Both the position numbers and the translations under genes were made by a program. A DNA stretch of 64,000 nt from Epiperipatus broadwayi (taxonomy: Eukaryota > Onychophora > Udeonychophora > Euonychophora > Peripatidae), in assembly GCA_028023455.1 (NCBI GenBank), contig JAQFVV010006430.1:62001-126000 (forward strand), written 5' to 3'. Under the pieces are notes generated by a model that was given only the letters and a program-made list of their open reading frames with translations, did not search any database and was not told the origin of the DNA. Positions 60,236 through 64,000 of the stretch are shown here, piece by piece (the first letter of the stretch is position 1; each line of letters begins with the position of its first letter).

Positions 60236-62375
60236 ACCAATCGGAATGAAAGTGAAGATCGAATCTAACCGCAAAAACAATATCTGTACTACAAGGGCGC
60301 CATCTAGGCATTTGAGCCTAGAAAAATATATAAAGTAGGCAGATACGCGCTGTTAAGATTCCACTTTATTTAAATATTCCGATCGTTAGCCCAAGTCACT
60401 AGCTCAGCGGAGACGCATAGATAAAAAAATATAACTTAATTTTATATCTTAAATATAAAAGAATAAAAGCCACTGCCAGAAATTAACACGTAAAAATATT
60501 TATTTACGCACATATAAAATAATATTTAAATTTTGAGGAATAAATTTAACGTTTATAATTTTATATTGATCTTTAATTCTAAATCTAAGTAGATTGCAAA
60601 TAATGAGTTTACTATTTATTTAGAGGGTCGAGTATGAATGGACTACATAGGTCTGCATTTAAAAAGAAAATATTCTTCCCTGATTTAACCTTAGGCAACA
60701 AATTTCGCAATCAACTGGCGCCAATCCATCTGATACATTCATGTATTCAATGTAGCATGATATGACAACACAAAATACTATATTGTCAGGAATGTACATC
60801 TGAACAATAAGTAGAAATAGAGAAGAGATTGACTCTCCACCAACAGGAATGTGACATCTGTTGGCAAGTCGATCAATAAACAAAAAACTCCATAGGAATG
60901 GACTGCGGTCTTCTGCCCACTTACAAACCCATCCATAGGCAAACAGAGGGTGTGTGGCATATATCTATAATCCTGCCTGTAGTGGACCTCATACTACATC
61001 TACTAATTACACAAATATATCCAATCCATTGAACCAATTCAACTACGAAATGAATAACCTAAGATTACCCTCCCTTAATATAACTTTACAAACTATATAG
61101 CCATTCACGCCCGACTTAATTTTAACATTTAAATACGTTCGCACAGATTTGTTTAAAAATGTTGGGTATAGATCGATTACATAGATTCCACGGTCAAAAA
61201 CATTTCAAAATAAACATAAACGATCAAAATACAAAATTATTGATACCGACAATCGCAGAGGGAAACTTATAAGTAACCCAATAGTATTCACCATAAGATA
61301 CTTGCGTTGTCACCAATAACTTAAAAGATATCCGAATAAATACATTTTAGATACTCACCGTAAGGTATCATTATTTATCGAATGTCTATATATTTTGATC
61401 AAATATGAAAACCAAAATATATTTAACCGCAAACGAATCCATGCAAGCATCTATAAACAACTTAAATTTTATACATTTAAATAATCTTTACAATCAGAAA
61501 AAAAAAAAAAATGGAAATGATGTTTATCAATCGGAAAACATATAAAATTAAACATTATTAATTTGATTTAAAAACTTACAAAAGTCAGATAAGAGTCCGT
61601 TTTAACATTTCATTTGGCTTGTTTATCAATTTGTAAAACTTGACGAAAGTTCTTGATTGATTTTAACAATTGTTCATTTCATATAGCTTATGGTATAAGA
61701 GTCCAGGCTTCTGCTTTCAATTCCCCTTGCCTCCATTGGAAGGTAATGTTCTGGAGATGGCAATAGCTGGTTCAAGGTATCACAGTCTTTTCATTTTTTT
61801 TTTTTTTTATAGAGAGTGTGGTATGTGCGTCATACCACATCTCTCAAACACACAACGCTGGAACTGTCTGAAAAAAACTGTATTTCCCTTTTTATATTAT
61901 CCACAAGGATTCAATGAACAAAACGTCACTAGTCTATCACTTTCGTTAGGGTCCGAGCCAAGGTTTAGTGCTTCCATTGGTCAAGCTAAAATTTCTTTCT
62001 TCTCTTATCTAACTTTTCATCTGACTTTTTAATTACACAGCTTTTAGATAATTAATAAACAATCATTTCCATTTACAGATTACAGGAATTAATTAATACC
62101 TGTTTTTACTTTAACTTACGTTATTTTTTTATTAAAATATTTTTATATTTCAACCTTGTATTTTTTTATTAAAAAAAATACGTTCAAATACTTTTTTTTT
62201 TTTTTGTTTATGAAAAAAATATTTTTAAAGTTTAGCATCTGTGCGAATATATACGTTTAACAATATTTTAATTTTAGCGTTTAGTTTTTTACTTTTATTT
62301 GCGAACTTTTATTAAGTTTTTATTTTAAATTAATGTAACGACATATTTATATATCGTTACAATATATATATATAT
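60236..62375. other. Unassigned, GC-richer stretch, possibly an older relative of the LTR element
   Basis: AAGATATCCGAATAAATACA and TTTAGATACTCACCGTAAGG at 61326-61370 match AGGATATCTGGGTAAATACA and TTAAGATACGCATCATGAGG inside the LTR element (55502-55545). The region also holds AAGGGCGCCATCTAGGCATT and ATCCTGCCTGTAGTGGACC (compare 36.8-37.1 kb). A plus-strand 120-codon frame at 61670-62032 shows no known motif. No LTR pair was resolved. Confidence 0.4.
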
Positions 62376-62414
62376 ATCAATGTGCAAAATCTTGCACCAG
62401 TAACATTTAGTTAT

Positions 62415-62477
<63 letters not shown>

Positions 62478-62515
62478 TAACTAAATGTTACTGGTGCAAG
62501 ATTTTGCACATTGAT
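62376..62515. repeat. Perfect long palindrome with (TC)n-(TA)n-(GA)n centre
   Basis: ATCAATGTGCAAAATCTTGC, ACCAGTAACATTTAGTTATT on the left is exactly inverted on the right. The centre is (CT)n(TA)n(GA)n. Arms are about 60 bases without mismatch in the unique part. Confidence 0.95.
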
Positions 62516-63004
62516 TAATTTACAACATTTGGTAATATCCTCAATCCAAATATGTTTTTATATATTATTTAAAGACCTATGGTATTAATAAATATATTAC
62601 TAAGCTATATATTAACAAATAGCTTTTTAAAAACTATTTGCCCCATCTGAAAGTATATATATCATAAAAATGTATTTATCTAAGGTTAAATAATGCAATA
62701 GATTCCACCTATTTACAATATTTTGTTCAATCTTTTTGGTATTGATCATACAAAATTCAATAGCCTAATTTTACATGTTGTTCATTGTTATCTTGTTTAA
62801 TGCTATATTTACAAATTTATGGTATTTTGGTATTAGACTTGCTACGATTGAAACTAGACCTCAGAAACAAATCTGTAAATAAACAGCACATTAAACACAT
62901 TTACAATCTTTTTAAAAAAAAGAAAATATTTTTTACCTCAGTATTACATAATATTCTGATTGAGATAAACTTGTTTCTGAAAATCTTGCTTTCATTGCTA
63001 ATTT
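62516..63004. other. AT-rich intron DNA
   Basis: Nothing recognised. A 76-codon frame at 62785-63015 shows no motif. Confidence 0.5.
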
Positions 63005-63467
63005 TAAGCCAATAAACATCACATGATCACCATTTCTTGTGGTGATCATGTGATGTTTTTTGGCTTAAAACCAATTCTGCCTAATAGGATATTGGTGGCT
63101 ATAGTTATTAAAGAATGAAAGACACCAAAATGTATGGGTACTGAACTGAGTTCAGACCTATATGACTATATAAGCTGATGGGCTTGGATTGAAAATATTA
63201 AGGTGTTTTCAATTTAAGACTCGTAGTTTTGTAATTGTGGAAATAAAAGGTGGCTGCTGGAGGGTTGCATTAGATTCTAAGATCTAGGTGCAGTGCTATC
63301 AGATCTAAGGCTCCTCACTGATGAAGGCTACAAACCAGAAACTAGTCTGGGGATATTGGATGAGTAGGCACTAGATGGTGATTTTATGCACAAGCCTCCT
63401 GGCAACCATTGCTTACTCTAGCTTGCAGTGTGGCAATATGTATAGTGAGTTTTTGTCTGTTTTAATT
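63005..63467 (+). repeat. Family 1 repeat, long form
   Basis: Starts with a 50-base hairpin (AACATCACATGATCACCATT facing GGTGATCATGTGATGTTTTT), followed by the 200-bp leader shared with the copy at 8690 (ACACCAAAATGTATGGGTAC, GGTGGCTGCTGGAGGGTTGC), then the core and right arm. Hammerhead-like fold at 63312-63353. It sits only 0.4 kb inside intron 1 from the exon at 63898. Confidence 0.88.
63312..63353 (+). ncRNA. Hammerhead ribozyme-like fold, family 1 (best stem I and III)
   Basis: TCCTCA/TGGGGA stem I, CTGATGA core, GAAA, stem III ACT/AGT and canonical GTC cleavage triplet (63345-63347). Stem II is GGC-TACAA-ACC, with one C-A mismatch next to the loop, and an A-A pair at its base. Confidence 0.55.
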
Positions 63468-63897
63468 GCTAATTTTAAATTATGCTTCTAGCATAAAAAA
63501 ATGAATCTTTTCATTTCCATTTTGGAGAACATTAAAAAGTTCAGTTCATCCCAGTGATTGTCATTATTTTGATTAGAATAAATGTGGTCATCATTATAAG
63601 ATAAATATCTATTTTCTCTCATCCTTTTTTAAATAATTTTTTTAGAGTGAAAAAATTGATAGATTACATTGGCCTGAAGATCTCATGTAAGCATTATTTT
63701 ATGAGATCACAAAGTTAGAATAATTATTGCTGAATGAATCCATCGCAGCAAGTCTAATACCAAAGTACTGAATTTATTTATTTGCAGCAACAAACTAGTG
63801 GTGCAGCAAATATATTAATTATTAAAATTATTTTGCAAAGCAACATTTTATAAATAATTAAATTACTAGATGAATAGACAACCAAATAAAATATTAC
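63468..63897. other. AT-rich intron DNA next to the first visible exon
   Basis: Nothing recognised other than the splice donor at its right end. Confidence 0.55.
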
Positions 63898-64000
63898 CAT
63901 ATTTTTCATGTGGTATTATTGTTTCTACATCAAAGTCCTGTTCCTCAGCATTTAAATATTGATCAAAATCACCAACTCGAAGAATTACCTTTTCAGGTCT
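63898..64000 (-). CDS. Trypsin-like serine protease, internal exon (first visible, partial at window edge)
   Basis: This exon encodes part of the N-terminal beta-barrel of an S1 (chymotrypsin-fold) serine protease. Read on the minus strand from the window end it gives 34 codons without a stop, including RVGDFDQ and then FDVETIIPHEKY. This is the family pattern 'R(V/L)GDxD...E.....V..II.H..Y' that lies between the catalytic His and the catalytic Asp. It ends with one base of a split codon at a GT donor (63897-63896), so the following intron is phase 1. The exon with the catalytic His, the activation site and any signal peptide or extra domains must lie beyond 64000. The next exon, 21.3 kb away, continues in frame: the split codon becomes GAT (Asp). 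Confidence 0.88.

Larger units (their letters stand above)
42624..63897 (-). other. Intron 1 (21.3 kb) of the protease gene
   Basis: Bounded by a GT donor at 63897-63896 and an AG acceptor at 42625-42624. It holds a mariner-like relic, three copies or parts of repeat family 1, broken RTE, Penelope and CR1/L2-like fragments, a complete pol-less LTR element and several hairpin elements, all listed separately. No other host exon was recognised with confidence. Confidence 0.85.

Noticed and set aside
60659-60960. Two overlapping minus-strand frames of 60-74 codons
   Set aside because: No motif, overlapping in different frames, and lying in a repeat-like region related to the LTR element.
61670-62032. 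120-codon plus-strand frame as a gene
   Set aside because: It has a T-run encoded Phe stretch and no family pattern; no splice or promoter evidence was seen.

Overview
The window looks like metazoan nuclear DNA: roughly three-quarters A+T by eye, with very long introns, animal-type retroelements (RTE, CR1/L2-like and Penelope-like), tRNA-derived SINEs, long TA/CA/GA microsatellites and almost no open reading frames. The species cannot be fixed from the sequence. The mix of AT richness, Penelope-like elements, tRNA-Gly-type repeats and ribozyme-like repeats suggests an invertebrate, possibly a lophotrochozoan such as a mollusc, but this is a weak inference. No prokaryotic operon, CRISPR array or viral genome was seen.

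The one clear host gene is the 3' part of a trypsin-family (S1) serine protease on the minus strand. Four exons lie at 63898-64000 (continues beyond the window), 42453-42623, 29482-29664 and 19345-19466. They are separated by introns of about 21.3, 12.8 and 10.0 kb. All three introns split a codon after its first base, and the exons splice in silico into one uninterrupted frame. The visible part carries the catalytic Asp, the GDSGGP serine motif, an Asp at the base of the S1 pocket, the SGWG and VVSWG strands and the C-terminal helix. The catalytic His exon lies outside the window. A poly(A) signal sits 44 bases after the stop codon. Everything left of about 19.3 kb is downstream or intergenic and holds only repeats.

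The rest is mobile or repeated DNA sitting in the introns and downstream. Region by region: 1-14 kb, scattered foldback and SINE-like repeats plus a TIR element at 12857-13743. 14.3-15.85 kb, four adjacent minisatellites. 16-19 kb, foldbacks. Intron 3 (19.5-29.5 kb), SINEs, hairpin elements and Penelope-like pieces. Intron 2 (29.7-42.4 kb), an RTE 3' end, a 1.2-kb palindrome of two head-to-head Penelope-like fragments, tandem foldback repeats and a 5-kb stretch I could not assign. Intron 1 (42.6-63.9 kb), a mariner-like relic, broken RTE pieces, a CR1/L2-like LINE, and a 6.5-kb LTR element at 53478-59967 that lacks pol.

The most interesting signal is that two dispersed repeat families each contain what reads as a complete type I hammerhead ribozyme core (CTGATGA, stem II, GAAA, very short stem III, NUH site, closing stem I). 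Family 1 shows compensatory base changes in stem II between copies. A third, degraded hammerhead-like fold occurs at about 32.9 kb. No tools were run, so folds and families are read by eye.
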